64,000 nucleotides of DNA. Origin: Polaribacter cellanae. Its GTDB lineage: Bacteria; Bacteroidota; Bacteroidia; Flavobacteriales; Flavobacteriaceae. The notes beneath the pieces were generated by a model. That model was not told the origin of the DNA, made no database searches, and saw only the letters and a program-made list of their open reading frames with translations. Made by a program: the position numbers and the translations under genes. Positions 7,911 to 17,170 of the stretch are shown piece by piece (position 1 is the stretch's first letter; the number at the start of each line of letters is the position of its first letter). Location of the stretch: contig NZ_CP071869.1 of assembly GCF_017569185.1 (NCBI RefSeq), forward strand, positions 248,001 to 312,000. The letters run 5' to 3'.

Positions 7911-8714
7911 TTACTCTTTGTTTATTATTTTTAAATACGTTTTACTTTCTTTTTGAAACATTTTAATAATGTCTAATGTTTTTCCTTCTTTATACAGCTT
8001 TTCTACACCTAAAGGGTTGCAGTATTCCAAAAAATGAAAATAGTTTTCTACAGGGATTTTTAATTTTTCGAAAAAGAATTTTTCTCCTAATTCCGACATT
8101 ATTTTATAAGGAAATTCTTTTTTAATAGCCAATTCTCTTCTTAACGCCCAAAGTCTTTCCGAATATTTAAAAGGAATAGAAGCACCTATACCTGCTCCTG
8201 CAAAAGCGGCTGTAGGATCTGTATTATTTTGGGGAGGTTTCATTCTTTCGATTTCGTCTACTGGAAAACTTGCCTTAAAATTAATATCAGAAAAATCCAT
8301 TACTTCTCTTAAAAGAGAATCTTTTTTATTTGTAGGAACACTTTTAGTATCGATACCCAACCTGCCAGATAAATTATTTCTTTTCAATTCGAACTCATCT
8401 AAAACAATTGTTTTAAATTTTACTCGAATATTAATTTTTTTTTGATTGATATTTTCTTTGTTAACAATTACCACTTTTGTAACATGTTGTACAGAAGAAA
8501 CTCTTAAAGAATCGCCTTCTCTTACAAAAATCCTAAACTCTCCATCGTCCGAAGAAAATGTACCTTGGTTGGTTTTTAAGTTGATAATGTTTGCGTTTCT
8601 AACTGTACTTAAAGAGTCTGTAACTTTACCATTTACAATAAATCTTCTTTCTTGAGAGAACGAAATAATGGTAAAAAGACAGAAAAGAAAGGTAAAGAGT
8701 ATTTTTTTTAACAT
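7911..8714 (-). CDS. CarboxypepD_reg-like domain protein, paralogue 1 of 3
   Basis: Secreted or periplasmic 267-residue protein. After a signal peptide (ending ISFSQ) comes a carboxypeptidase-regulatory-like beta-sandwich (about residues 24-110): VNGKVTDSLSTVRNANIINL, then GTFSSDDGEFRI and VLDEFELKR, the same layout as the N-terminal domain of TonB-dependent receptors but with no barrel after it. A second, helical part carries KSVPTNKKD and ends in SKTYLKIINKE. It resembles the next two genes throughout, so the three arose by tandem duplication. Spacing to the DUF6702 gene is 30 bases. Function is not known. Confidence 0.75.
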   Translation of the reverse strand: MLKKILFTFLFCLFTIISFSQERRFIVNGKVTDSLSTVRNANIINLKTNQGTFSSDDGEFRIFVREGDSLRVSSVQHVTKVVIVNKENINQKKINIRVKFKTIVLDEFELKRNNLSGRLGIDTKSVPTNKKDSLLREVMDFSDINFKASFPVDEIERMKPPQNNTDPTAAFAGAGIGASIPFKYSERLWALRRELAIKKEFPYKIMSELGEKFFFEKLKIPVENYFHFLEYCNPLGVEKLYKEGKTLDIIKMFQKESKTYLKIINKE

Positions 8715-8806
8715 TTATTTAAGTTTGGTAATTTACAAATTTCGTTATTTGAATCATTAAATTTATAAATTTCTTTGATAAATTGCTGTTAAAATAAGTT
8801 TTAATT

Positions 8807-9607
8807 TTATTCTTTATTTAGTAATTTTAAATAAGATACACTTTCTGCTTTTAAAATTTCTAGAACTTTTAAAGTTTGTTTGTTTTTATAGAGTTTAAAA
8901 ATGCCTTTGTAAGAGCAATAGGTTATAAAGTTGTAATAAGATTCTTTTGGTATTTTTAATTCTACGAAGAAAAAATAATCGCCAAATTCTTTTAGTATTT
9001 CTTCAGGTATATTTTTCTTTTTTTCTAATTCTTCTTTTAAAGACTTATCGTTATTACTGCTACCACCTCCAAAACGTGGTCCAAATCCTTCAAAATAATT
9101 GGGTAGTTTTGCGACTGTAGGTTTCGATAAATGAATTTCATCTAATTTCACAGGCATTTTAGAAATGGCATTATAATCTATTTTTTTAATATCGGAAACT
9201 AGTTTTTGTACCAAATCTGCTTTATAATCTTTTGGGACACTTTTTATATCTAAAGATAGGGTTCCTATTAAATTATGGCGTTTTAAAGTAAATTCATTTA
9301 AAGTATAGATTTCTTTTTGAATAGATATAAAATTTATTTTTTCTCTAAAATGAAAATTTTCTACTTTTATTTTTTTAGTTTTAAAACCTATCGAAGAAAT
9401 TTGTAAAGTGTCGTTCTCTGATGCTAAAATTTCGAAAACACCAGCTTCATTAGAAAAAGTACCTCTTTTAGTTTGTAAATTAATAATGTGTACATTTTTT
9501 ACAACGTTAGAAGAATCTATAATTTTTCCGAAAAATAGCATCTTATTTTTTTGAGAAAAACAAGTAAAAGAAATACTAATAAAAAGGATGGGTAAAGTTC
9601 TTTTCAT
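8807..9607 (-). CDS. CarboxypepD_reg-like domain protein, paralogue 2 of 3
   Basis: Exported 266-residue paralogue of 7911-8714: signal peptide ending TCFSQ, a beta-sandwich with GKIIDSSNVVKNVHIINL and GTFSNEAGVFEI, then TLNEFTLKRHN, KSVPKDYK and a C-terminal tail SVSYLKLLNKE that closely matches SKTYLKIINKE in paralogue 1. The shared C-terminal module (PVKLDEIHLSKP / KIPKESYYNFITYC) is not one I can name. A 92-base gap separates it from paralogue 1, the largest in the run, so an internal promoter is possible. Confidence 0.72.
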   Translation of the reverse strand: MKRTLPILFISISFTCFSQKNKMLFFGKIIDSSNVVKNVHIINLQTKRGTFSNEAGVFEILASENDTLQISSIGFKTKKIKVENFHFREKINFISIQKEIYTLNEFTLKRHNLIGTLSLDIKSVPKDYKADLVQKLVSDIKKIDYNAISKMPVKLDEIHLSKPTVAKLPNYFEGFGPRFGGGSSNNDKSLKEELEKKKNIPEEILKEFGDYFFFVELKIPKESYYNFITYCSYKGIFKLYKNKQTLKVLEILKAESVSYLKLLNKE

Positions 9608-9645
9608 AAAATGTTGATTTCTAAAATTTATCTCTCAAATAAAAG

Positions 9646-10425
9646 TTAATTTTTGGACAGAATATTTTTATCTGACGTTAGTTTCTGAGAAAATTTTTTA
9701 CTTTGGTTAATTAAAAATTGAATAAATTGAAGTTTGTTTCTCTTTTTATAAACGAATAGTATGTTTTTGTTTAAACAATAATTTAAAAAAAGATTGATGT
9801 TTTCTTTGCGAATCTGTAGGTCTGTAATAAAAAAATCGTCTGTTACATATTTTCTAATTTTAGAGAGCTGTTGATCTTTAGCAGACATTTTTTTTAAAAC
9901 TTTGGCTCTTTTATTGTTACCATTTAAACTATTAATAATATTATCGACACTAAAAGCTACTCCAGAGTTTAGGGAAACAATGCTATTGTCTTTTTGCTGT
10001 TTTGTATTTGCGTAAGGAAGGTTTAAAGATTTGGCATCTACATGCGCATTGGGCTGAAGAATTTCTTTATCCACATAAAAAATACTTCTTGGTTTTTGTA
10101 ATGTAATCTCTTTTAATTCAACAGTTTTCTCTGTAAGTTTTATTTCTAAATTTTCTTCAGAAATATTCTTTTCTGTAATTAATAGGTGCTTTTTTGTAAA
10201 GTTTAAGTGAGAAAAAGACAAGCTATCTCCAATTTTTACAGGTATTTTAAAGTATCCAAATTCGTTTGAAACGGTTCCAATAGAGTTTGTTAGGTTTACG
10301 ATATGAACATCGGAAACAGGTACAAGTTCTAAAAGCACTTTTCCTGAAACTAATCGGTTTTTATTTTGACTAATAGTTGTGTACGAAATTGTAATAAATA
10401 AAAAGAACAACAGTGTTTTTTGCAT
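9646..10425 (-). CDS. CarboxypepD_reg-like domain protein, paralogue 3 of 3
   Basis: Exported 259-residue protein, the most diverged of the three paralogues. Signal peptide ends near YTTISQ. The beta-sandwich has SGKVLLELVPVSDVHIVNL and GTVSNEFGYFKI, then VELKEITLQK; the C-terminal part retains the pattern TDLQIRKENINLFLNYCLNK, matching the 'KIP-x-ENY-x-FL-x-YC' stretch in the other two. It is the first gene of the minus-strand run leading to the M1 peptidase. No enzyme motif was found. Confidence 0.7.
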   Translation of the reverse strand: MQKTLLFFLFITISYTTISQNKNRLVSGKVLLELVPVSDVHIVNLTNSIGTVSNEFGYFKIPVKIGDSLSFSHLNFTKKHLLITEKNISEENLEIKLTEKTVELKEITLQKPRSIFYVDKEILQPNAHVDAKSLNLPYANTKQQKDNSIVSLNSGVAFSVDNIINSLNGNNKRAKVLKKMSAKDQQLSKIRKYVTDDFFITDLQIRKENINLFLNYCLNKNILFVYKKRNKLQFIQFLINQSKKFSQKLTSDKNILSKN

Positions 10426-10521
10426 AGTTACAAAGAAAAGTGCTATTGTTCTTAAAAATGTGCTAACATACTTGTAAACTTGTGTTAAAAGAAAGTAGCA
10501 TTAGTTTTATAAGTTTTTTGT

Positions 10522-10529
10522 TACTTTTG
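10522..10529 (+). promoter_or_regulatory. Candidate promoter -7 box for pepE, nearly leaderless
   Basis: TACTTTTG matches TAnnTTTG and ends four bases before the pepE ATG at 10534, so the transcript would start at or next to the start codon. Confidence 0.45.
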
Positions 10530-10533
10530 AATT

Positions 10534-11235
10534 ATGAAGAAAATGATAATCGCAAGCACATCTACCATTTACGGAAGTAAATATTTAGAATATTTATTAC
10601 CAACATTGGCTACATTTTTTAAAGATGTAAAAACGTTACTTTTTATACCTTATGCAAGGCCAGGAGGAATTTCTTACGATGCTTACACAGCAATTGCCCA
10701 AAAAGCTTTTAAAAAAATAAATATTAATGTAAAAGGAATTCACGAATTCGAAAATGCAAATGAAACCATTTTACATGCTGAAGGAGTTTTTACAGGAGGA
10801 GGAAATACATTTGAGTTGGTAAATCAAATTTATAAAAACGATATTTTAAATAGTTTAAAACAAATCGTAAATAATGGAATACCCTATTTAGGCACAAGTG
10901 CAGGAAGCAATATTTGTGGAGTTACTATGATGAATACGAATGATATGCCAATTGTATATCCACCAAGTTTTAAAACATTAGGATGTATTAATTTTAATAT
11001 AAATGCGCATTATTTAGACCCAATAGAAGGTGCTACACATATGGGAGAAACGCGTGAAACTAGAATAAAAGAGTTTCATGTTTTTAATGAAACACCTGTT
11101 TTAGGTTTGCGCGAAGGAAGTTGGCTTTCTGTCGAAAACGAAACAATTACACTCGAAGGAAAATACACAGCAAGATTATTTACTCCAAACAAAAAACCAG
11201 TTGAGTTAGAGAGTGGAGTAGCAGTTGTTGTTTAG
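10534..11235 (+). CDS. pepE: Dipeptidase E (alpha-aspartyl dipeptidase, S51)
   Basis: Cytosolic serine peptidase that hydrolyses dipeptides with N-terminal aspartate. The 233-residue length matches the family. FTGGGNTFELV is the conserved glycine loop, and GTSAGSN contains the nucleophile Ser122, equivalent to the GWSAGAN serine of Salmonella PepE. INAHYLDP supplies the likely catalytic His region. It is a single-gene unit, divergent from the CarboxypepD_reg run and convergent with ribB. Confidence 0.92.
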   Translation: MKKMIIASTSTIYGSKYLEYLLPTLATFFKDVKTLLFIPYARPGGISYDAYTAIAQKAFKKININVKGIHEFENANETILHAEGVFTGGGNTFELVNQIYKNDILNSLKQIVNNGIPYLGTSAGSNICGVTMMNTNDMPIVYPPSFKTLGCINFNINAHYLDPIEGATHMGETRETRIKEFHVFNETPVLGLREGSWLSVENETITLEGKYTARLFTPNKKPVELESGVAVVV

Positions 11236-11316
11236 GTTTTCTTAAACGCAAGCACAAAGCTCTTTTGTATTTTTTTATCTGTAAACGCTATCGAAAACTG
11301 CTACTGCTACTGAATA

Positions 11317-12462
11317 CTAATACTCAACATAATCTACAATTTCTAAACCATAACCAATCATTCCCACTCTTTTTGTTTGTTGCGAATTGGTAATTAATTT
11401 TAGTTTGCTAATGTTTAAATCGTGTAGAATTTGAGCTCCAATACCAAAATCTCTATTATCCATTTTTATGGCTGGTGCTTTTAATTCGTTATTTGCCTGA
11501 TTTTCTTTAAGAATTTGCAATCTACTTAATAAATTTTGAGATTGATTTTGTTGATTCACAAAAATAATAGCACCTTTTCCTTCTTCATTTATAACTTGAA
11601 ACATTTGGTCTAGTTTCTTATCTGCATTATTGGTAAGAGTTCCTAAAATATCGTTGTTTACTAATGTGGAGTTTACTCTCGTTAAAATACCTTCTTCTTT
11701 AGACCAAGAACCTTTTGTAAGTGCAATATGAACCTGATTATTGGTTGTTTGTTGGTATGCTCTTAATCTAAAATCTCCAAAACGAGTTTTAATATTAAAA
11801 TCTTCTTTTTTTTCAATTAAAGAATCGTGTTCCATTCTGTAAGCAACCAAATCTTCAATAGAAACAATTTTAATGTCGAACTTTTTAGCCACTTTTAAAA
11901 GCTGAGGCAATCGTGCCATCGTGCCATCTTCGTTCATTATTTCTACAATAACTCCTGCAGGTTGCATTCCAGCCAAACGTGCAAAATCTATTGCAGCTTC
12001 TGTATGCCCTGTTCTTCTTAAAACACCACCATCTTTTGCTCTTAATGGAAAAATATGTCCTGGTCTTGCTAAATCGAAAGGTTTGGTATCTTTTTCTATT
12101 AACGCTTTAATTGTTAAAGCTCTGTCGGATGCAGAAATTCCGGTAGTAACACCTTTTCCTCGTAAATCTACAGAAACTGTAAATGCTGTTTCCATAGGAT
12201 CTGTGTTGTTGTAAACCATCATCCCTAAGTCTAATTCTTTACAGCGTTTTTCTGTTAATGGAGCGCAAATTAACCCTCGACCATGAGTTGCCATAAAATT
12301 AATCATCTCTGGAGTTACTTTTTCTGCAGCTGCAAGAAAATCGCCTTCATTTTCTCGGTTTTCGTCATCTACAACAATTATAATTTTTCCGTTTCTAATG
12401 TCTTCAATAGCTTCAGAAATAGTATTTAATTTTGTATTTTTTTGGGTGGTTTGAGTGGTCAT
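11317..12462 (-). CDS. ribB: 3,4-dihydroxy-2-butanone-4-phosphate synthase with degenerate GTP cyclohydrolase II domain
   Basis: The N-terminal half (about residues 15-210) is an intact Rib[28 protein letters not shown] and the [14 protein letters not shown] region, making the four-carbon riboflavin precursor from ribulose 5-phosphate. The C-terminal half (about 215-381) is homologous to RibA but has lost its zinc site: the three Cys of the pattern C-x10-C-x-C are Leu267, Asn278 and Ala280, and the catalytic RQEGR is NQQNQ (303-307). It is therefore probably only a RibB with a non-catalytic tail, comparable to reported RibBX-type variants; a separate RibA is expected elsewhere. The start overlaps the upstream LptF/G gene by four bases. 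Confidence 0.88.
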   Translation of the reverse strand: MTTQTTQKNTKLNTISEAIEDIRNGKIIIVVDDENRENEGDFLAAAEKVTPEMINFMATHGRGLICAPLTEKRCKELDLGMMVYNNTDPMETAFTVSVDLRGKGVTTGISASDRALTIKALIEKDTKPFDLARPGHIFPLRAKDGGVLRRTGHTEAAIDFARLAGMQPAGVIVEIMNEDGTMARLPQLLKVAKKFDIKIVSIEDLVAYRMEHDSLIEKKEDFNIKTRFGDFRLRAYQQTTNNQVHIALTKGSWSKEEGILTRVNSTLVNNDILGTLTNNADKKLDQMFQVINEEGKGAIIFVNQQNQSQNLLSRLQILKENQANNELKAPAIKMDNRDFGIGAQILHDLNISKLKLITNSQQTKRVGMIGYGLEIVDYVEY

Positions 12463-13913
12463 ATATGTATGTCTTTTTTAGACGTGAATTTTTTAAAGAA
12501 ATTTTTTATTGGTGTAAGAATAGCATCAACATTAAAAATTCCTTTATCTTTTGTTGCTCTTCTTGTTAGAAAAATACCTAGAGGTAGCATTACAATTGTA
12601 GAAATACAAGATCCTAAAAGCGAGGAAACAGAGCTTTCTTCTGCTAAGTTTTTACCTAAGGTATTTCCAAAAAAGTAAATTACGTAAATAGCAATTGCTA
12701 AAATCATTGGCAAACCAAAACCACCTTTTCTAATGATAGAACCTAATGGAGCTCCAATAAAAAACAAAATTAAACAAGAAAAAGAAAGTGCGATTCTTCC
12801 GTAAAATTCCGAATCGTAAAAGTTTAAGCTTTTACGTTTGTATTTTATACTATTCGAATTATTTTTAACATTTGTAAATGCACTATTCATTTTCGAAATG
12901 GCAGTGTTTAGAATGGTAATTTTACTTTGTAAATCGAAATTTTCTAAAATATCTTCTTGGTTTTCTATTTTAGGTTTTAGAGAGTCGTTATAAGCATGTA
13001 GTTCTTTAGCAGACGCTATGTTAAATATGGTTTTTGATCTCGATAAAAGCATATCGTCATAAGAGTTTTTTAATATGGGAATCGTATCATTTAATTGATT
13101 TAGCGTTCTCATATTATAACTGTTTTTAAACTTTTCTTCATTTAATTGTCCATCTCCAACAACAGTAGAAATATCTATATTAAACTCATATTCTTTAAAA
13201 GTAGCTTGCGATGCAGGCATTTTTAACCTTTTACTTTGTGTTTTAGCAGATTTTGTATAATCTTCGTAATAATTGCCATCATATAAAATAAATGTCATAT
13301 AACGACTGCCTTCTTCTGAAATAATTTTACCTCTTTCTGCAGTAATTACTTTTTGATTTCCATGAATACTACTTAGTTGATAAATAAGAACTTTCTTTAG
13401 TAAATTTTGTTCTTCGCCATATTTCTCTTCAAATTTAATTTGATAACCAGGTAAATCACTGTTAAAGCTTCCAGGAACTAAGGCTAAAGCAGGTTTTTTC
13501 TTTTTTATGTTATAATATAAATTACGCTGTTTTAAAGTTGCATAAGGAAAAATATTATTTAAGAATAAAAAATTAATTCCGCTTAAAATAATCGTTAAAA
13601 TAATTAAAGGTCTAACCAATCTTTGTAGAGAAATTCCTGCAGATTTAGCGGCTGCAAATTCGTAATTTTCTCCTAAACTACCCAAAGCCATTATCGAAGA
13701 AAGTAAAACTCCAATAGGTAAGGCTTGTGGCACAATACCCAGAGTAGTATAGTATAAAAACTTTAGAATAAAAGGCAAACTAATTCCTTTACCAGCTATA
13801 TTTTCGAAAACTTGCCAAAGCACTTGCATTACTAAGACAAATAAAACAATAAGAAAGGTAGCTACAAAAGGAACTAGAAATGTTTTTAAGATGTATTTAT
13901 CTAGAATTTTCAT
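12459..13913 (-). CDS. LptF/LptG family permease (YjgP/YjgQ)
   Basis: Inner-membrane subunit of the LPS export ABC transporter that drives lipopolysaccharide from the inner membrane onto the Lpt bridge. The 484-residue protein begins MKILDKYILKTF, typical of the family, with three N-terminal membrane helices (about 12-35, 50-80, 95-120), a large periplasmic beta-jellyroll region, and three C-terminal helices (about 370-460). Bacteroidota usually encode two such permeases at separate sites; which of LptF or LptG this is cannot be said. It follows lolA by 60 bases and overlaps ribB by four, so it is in the ftsK-lolA envelope operon. Confidence 0.88.
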   Translation of the reverse strand: MKILDKYILKTFLVPFVATFLIVLFVLVMQVLWQVFENIAGKGISLPFILKFLYYTTLGIVPQALPIGVLLSSIMALGSLGENYEFAAAKSAGISLQRLVRPLIILTIILSGINFLFLNNIFPYATLKQRNLYYNIKKKKPALALVPGSFNSDLPGYQIKFEEKYGEEQNLLKKVLIYQLSSIHGNQKVITAERGKIISEEGSRYMTFILYDGNYYEDYTKSAKTQSKRLKMPASQATFKEYEFNIDISTVVGDGQLNEEKFKNSYNMRTLNQLNDTIPILKNSYDDMLLSRSKTIFNIASAKELHAYNDSLKPKIENQEDILENFDLQSKITILNTAISKMNSAFTNVKNNSNSIKYKRKSLNFYDSEFYGRIALSFSCLILFFIGAPLGSIIRKGGFGLPMILAIAIYVIYFFGNTLGKNLAEESSVSSLLGSCISTIVMLPLGIFLTRRATKDKGIFNVDAILTPIKNFFKKFTSKKDIHI

Positions 13914-13973
13914 TGTAGCAAAAGTAGTTTCTTAAATATAAATATGCTACTAATTTTCTGTTAATTGAAAAAA

Positions 13974-14630
13974 TTAGTCAATTGTATAATTTTGACTTAA
14001 AAATTTTGCTTTATTGAATTTAAAAAAGCTGTTAGATAAATCTTCGTTCTTTTTAAATTTGTTAATGGTAAAGGTTGTTTTAGAACCATTAGAGCCAGTT
14101 TGAATTAATTTATAAATGTGTTTCGATTTTGCGTCTATACCCAATTCTACCTTTACAATATCAGAATTACTATCAATGGGGTTTAAAGTAACGTATTGAA
14201 TTTGTCTCCCCTTTGTATTTTCTAATTTTCCCATTTTATAATTATAACCTTCTTTGTAGAAAGTTAATAATTTAGAAGGGTAAATAAAACCATCATCTCC
14301 CCCCAAATCTCCATCTGTAATAGAAATTTCTTTTTCGTCGTGGTTTATTACATATAGTTTTTTACCATCGTAAATAAACTGATTTCCTAAATAATCTAGA
14401 ATATATTTTTCGCCTTCTAATTTAATTTCGCCTCTAATTGGTGGTTCGTCTCCTTCTTTAATTCCTGCTTCTTCGTTGCTTAAAGTTTGGCTAAAACCAA
14501 TGGACATATTTTTATATGCACCCATTTTAGCAGAAACTTCGTCTAATAAAGATTTTGCTTTTTCTGAGTTTTGAGAAAAAGTAATGGTTGTTAAGAAAAT
14601 ACTTAAAAATAATACAGTTATTTTTTTCAT
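13974..14630 (-). CDS. lolA: LolA-like outer-membrane lipoprotein carrier protein
   Basis: Periplasmic chaperone that carries lipoproteins to the outer membrane. The 218-residue protein has a signal peptide ending TITFSQ and the LolA-type unclosed beta-barrel pattern: SIGFSQTL, GEIKLEGEKYILDYLGNQFIYDGKKLYVINHDEKEI and later KVELGIDAKSKHIYKLI. It sits 31 bases after ftsK, the usual Bacteroidota arrangement, with the LptF/G permease next, so the cluster joins cell division to outer-membrane assembly. Confidence 0.88.
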   Translation of the reverse strand: MKKITVLFLSIFLTTITFSQNSEKAKSLLDEVSAKMGAYKNMSIGFSQTLSNEEAGIKEGDEPPIRGEIKLEGEKYILDYLGNQFIYDGKKLYVINHDEKEISITDGDLGGDDGFIYPSKLLTFYKEGYNYKMGKLENTKGRQIQYVTLNPIDSNSDIVKVELGIDAKSKHIYKLIQTGSNGSKTTFTINKFKKNEDLSNSFFKFNKAKFLSQNYTID

Positions 14631-14661
14631 AATTTAAATTTTATACTTTTTAAAAAAGTAT

Positions 14662-17130
14662 TTATGTGTTTTTTTCGTTTTCTAAAAGTTCATCCAAAGC
14701 CACTAAATCAGTAACCAAAACTTGTCTTGCTTTACTACCTTCAAAACCTCCAACAATACCAGCAGCCTCTAATTGATCTATTAACCTACCAGCTCTGTTG
14801 TATCCTAGTTTTAACTTTCTTTGTAAAAGAGAAGCAGAACCTTGTTGTGCTGTTACAATAATTTCTGCAGCATCTTTAAAGAGTTTATCTCTTTCTGAAA
14901 TATCAACATCAAGACTTGTGCCACTTTCTTCTCCAACATATTCTGGAAGTTGAAATGCTTCTGGGTATGCTTTTTGTGAACCAATAAAGTCCGTTATTTT
15001 TTCGACTTCTGGAGTGTCTACAAATGCGCATTGTATTCTGTTAATATCGTTTCCTGCTGTATATAATAAATCTCCTCTACCAATTAATTGGTCTGCCCCT
15101 CCAGCATCTAAAATGGTTCTAGAATCTATTTTAGAAGTTACTCTAAACGCAATTCTCGCAGGGAAATTCGCTTTAATAATACCTGTAATTACGTTTACAG
15201 AAGGTCTTTGTGTGGCTACAATTAAGTGAATTCCAATAGCTCTTGCTAACTGTGCCAATCGTGCAATTGGAGTTTCTACTTCTTTACCAGCAGTCATAAT
15301 TAAATCGGCAAATTCATCAATAACCAAAACAATATAAGGTAAAAACTGATGCCCTTCATTAGGGTTTAATTTACGTTTTTTAAATTTTGCATTGTATTCT
15401 TTTATATTACGAACCATTGCAGCTTTTAACAAGTCGTAACGATTGTCCATTTCTATACACAAAGAGTTTAAGGTGTGTACAACTTTGGTAGTATCAGTTA
15501 TAATTGCTTCTTCTACATCTGGTAATTTTGCCAAATAATGACGTTCAATTTTGTTGAAAAGCGTTAATTCCACTTTTTTAGGATCTACTAAAATAAACTT
15601 TACTTCTGCAGGGTGTTTTTTATATAAAAGTGAAGTTAATACTGCATTTAAACCAACCGATTTTCCTTGTCCTGTTGCTCCAGCCATTAAAAGGTGAGGC
15701 ATCTTAGCCAAATCTACCACAAAAGTTTCGTTAGAAATGGTTTTACCCAAAGCAATTGGTAGTTCCATTGGAGAATCTTGAAATTTCTTAGAAGAAATAA
15801 CAGAATGCATAGAAACAATTGTCGATTTTTTATTTGGAACTTCGATACCAATGGTTCCTTTTCCTGGAATTGGTGCGATAATACGAATTCCTAAGGCAGA
15901 TAAAGACAAGGCAATATCGTCTTCTAAATTTTTAATTTTCGAAATTCTAATTCCTGCTTCTGGTACAATTTCATATAAAGTAATGGTTGGACCAACAGTT
16001 GCTTTAATTTCTGCAATACCAATTTTGTAGTTCTTTAAGGTTTCTACAATTCTATCTTTATTTGCTTCTAATTCCTCTGGATCTATAGATATAGTTTCGT
16101 TGTATTGTTTTAATAGATTAAAAGTAGGGAATTTAAAATTCGATAACTCTAAAGTTGGGTCGAATTCGCCAAAATCTTTTACCAGTTTATCTGATAAGTT
16201 TTCTGTTTCGTGTTCCTCCTCCTCAACAGTTTCAACATCAATTTCTACTTCTTTTTCTTCGGTATTTGTAATGGTTGTTTTTAAGGTAGGCTCTAAATTT
16301 TCTTCATTTTTAGTTACTTGTAAAGAAGGGGCTTCTTTTTTTGCATCAACATCCGAATGTTTAGAAATTGTTGGTTTTAAATTTTCTATGGAAAGTTCAA
16401 ATTCCGACTTTTCTTTTTTATCTGATGAAATAGATTCGTTTTCTAATGGTGTTTTAGAACTTGAATTTGCAATTGGAGCATTAGTAGCTTCATTCGTAGC
16501 ATTTTCAATTTTCCTAGCTTCTCTTTTAGCTCTTTTTTGCTTTAATCGTTCTAGAAATAAATCGAAAGTCAATTTATAACGTAAAACTAAATAAGCAACA
16601 AATGTAAATGCTAATATAATAATGAGTCCTGTTTTTCCTAAAAATGTTTGTAAGTATTCGTTAATTTCGAAACCAATAGTTCCAGACAATAAAGCAAATT
16701 TATCTCCAACAAACCCTAAGGTTATAGAAAGCCACAACATTGCTGTTAAAGCCCAATTCCAAGAGATAACTATTTTAGAAAGTTTTCTTTGAAAGAGCAC
16801 ATACGAACCTGTCTTAAAAATTTGAAAAGCAATTATAAAAGCCCCAATTCCAAAGCCTTTATAGATAAAAAAGTGACTTAAATTAGCACCAATTTTACCT
16901 AGTAAATTACTGCTTTTTACAGTTTTGTCTCCCAGCTTAGCGAGTGTACTTTGGTCTTCTTGCCAACTAAAAAAGAAAGAAATAAAGGCAATACACAAAA
17001 ATAGCGCAAAGAATAACAAGAAAAACCCAAGAATCGTTTGCGTTTGTTTTGTTTTTAAAAATGCAAAAACGGATGATTTTTCCTCAGTAGAACGCATTAC
17101 TTTTTTTGTGCTTGGTTTTCTTTTTGCCAT
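14662..17130 (-). CDS. ftsK: DNA translocase FtsK/SpoIIIE
   Basis: Septal ATP-driven DNA pump that clears chromosome termini at division. The 822-residue protein has an N-terminal membrane domain of four helices (about residues 30-195), an acidic, Glu/Ser-rich linker (about 200-320), then the motor: GATGQGKSVGLNA (Walker A), LVIDEFADL (Walker B), and IGIHLIVATQRPSV. A C-terminal winged-helix gamma domain (LLQRKLKLGYNRAGRLIDQL) would read KOPS-like polarity signals. Length and order are standard. dgkA lies 40 bases upstream and lolA 31 bases downstream. Confidence 0.95.
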   Translation of the reverse strand: MAKRKPSTKKVMRSTEEKSSVFAFLKTKQTQTILGFFLLFFALFLCIAFISFFFSWQEDQSTLAKLGDKTVKSSNLLGKIGANLSHFFIYKGFGIGAFIIAFQIFKTGSYVLFQRKLSKIVISWNWALTAMLWLSITLGFVGDKFALLSGTIGFEINEYLQTFLGKTGLIIILAFTFVAYLVLRYKLTFDLFLERLKQKRAKREARKIENATNEATNAPIANSSSKTPLENESISSDKKEKSEFELSIENLKPTISKHSDVDAKKEAPSLQVTKNEENLEPTLKTTITNTEEKEVEIDVETVEEEEHETENLSDKLVKDFGEFDPTLELSNFKFPTFNLLKQYNETISIDPEELEANKDRIVETLKNYKIGIAEIKATVGPTITLYEIVPEAGIRISKIKNLEDDIALSLSALGIRIIAPIPGKGTIGIEVPNKKSTIVSMHSVISSKKFQDSPMELPIALGKTISNETFVVDLAKMPHLLMAGATGQGKSVGLNAVLTSLLYKKHPAEVKFILVDPKKVELTLFNKIERHYLAKLPDVEEAIITDTTKVVHTLNSLCIEMDNRYDLLKAAMVRNIKEYNAKFKKRKLNPNEGHQFLPYIVLVIDEFADLIMTAGKEVETPIARLAQLARAIGIHLIVATQRPSVNVITGIIKANFPARIAFRVTSKIDSRTILDAGGADQLIGRGDLLYTAGNDINRIQCAFVDTPEVEKITDFIGSQKAYPEAFQLPEYVGEESGTSLDVDISERDKLFKDAAEIIVTAQQGSASLLQRKLKLGYNRAGRLIDQLEAAGIVGGFEGSKARQVLVTDLVALDELLENEKNT

Positions 17131-17170
17131 TAAGTGCTTAATAATTTAAAGATAATTTTACGAGTGGTTG

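Noticed and set aside
16100-16579. 159-codon Ser/Phe-rich frame inside ftsK
   Set aside because: Antisense of the Glu/Ser-rich linker; the repetitive composition is a shadow.
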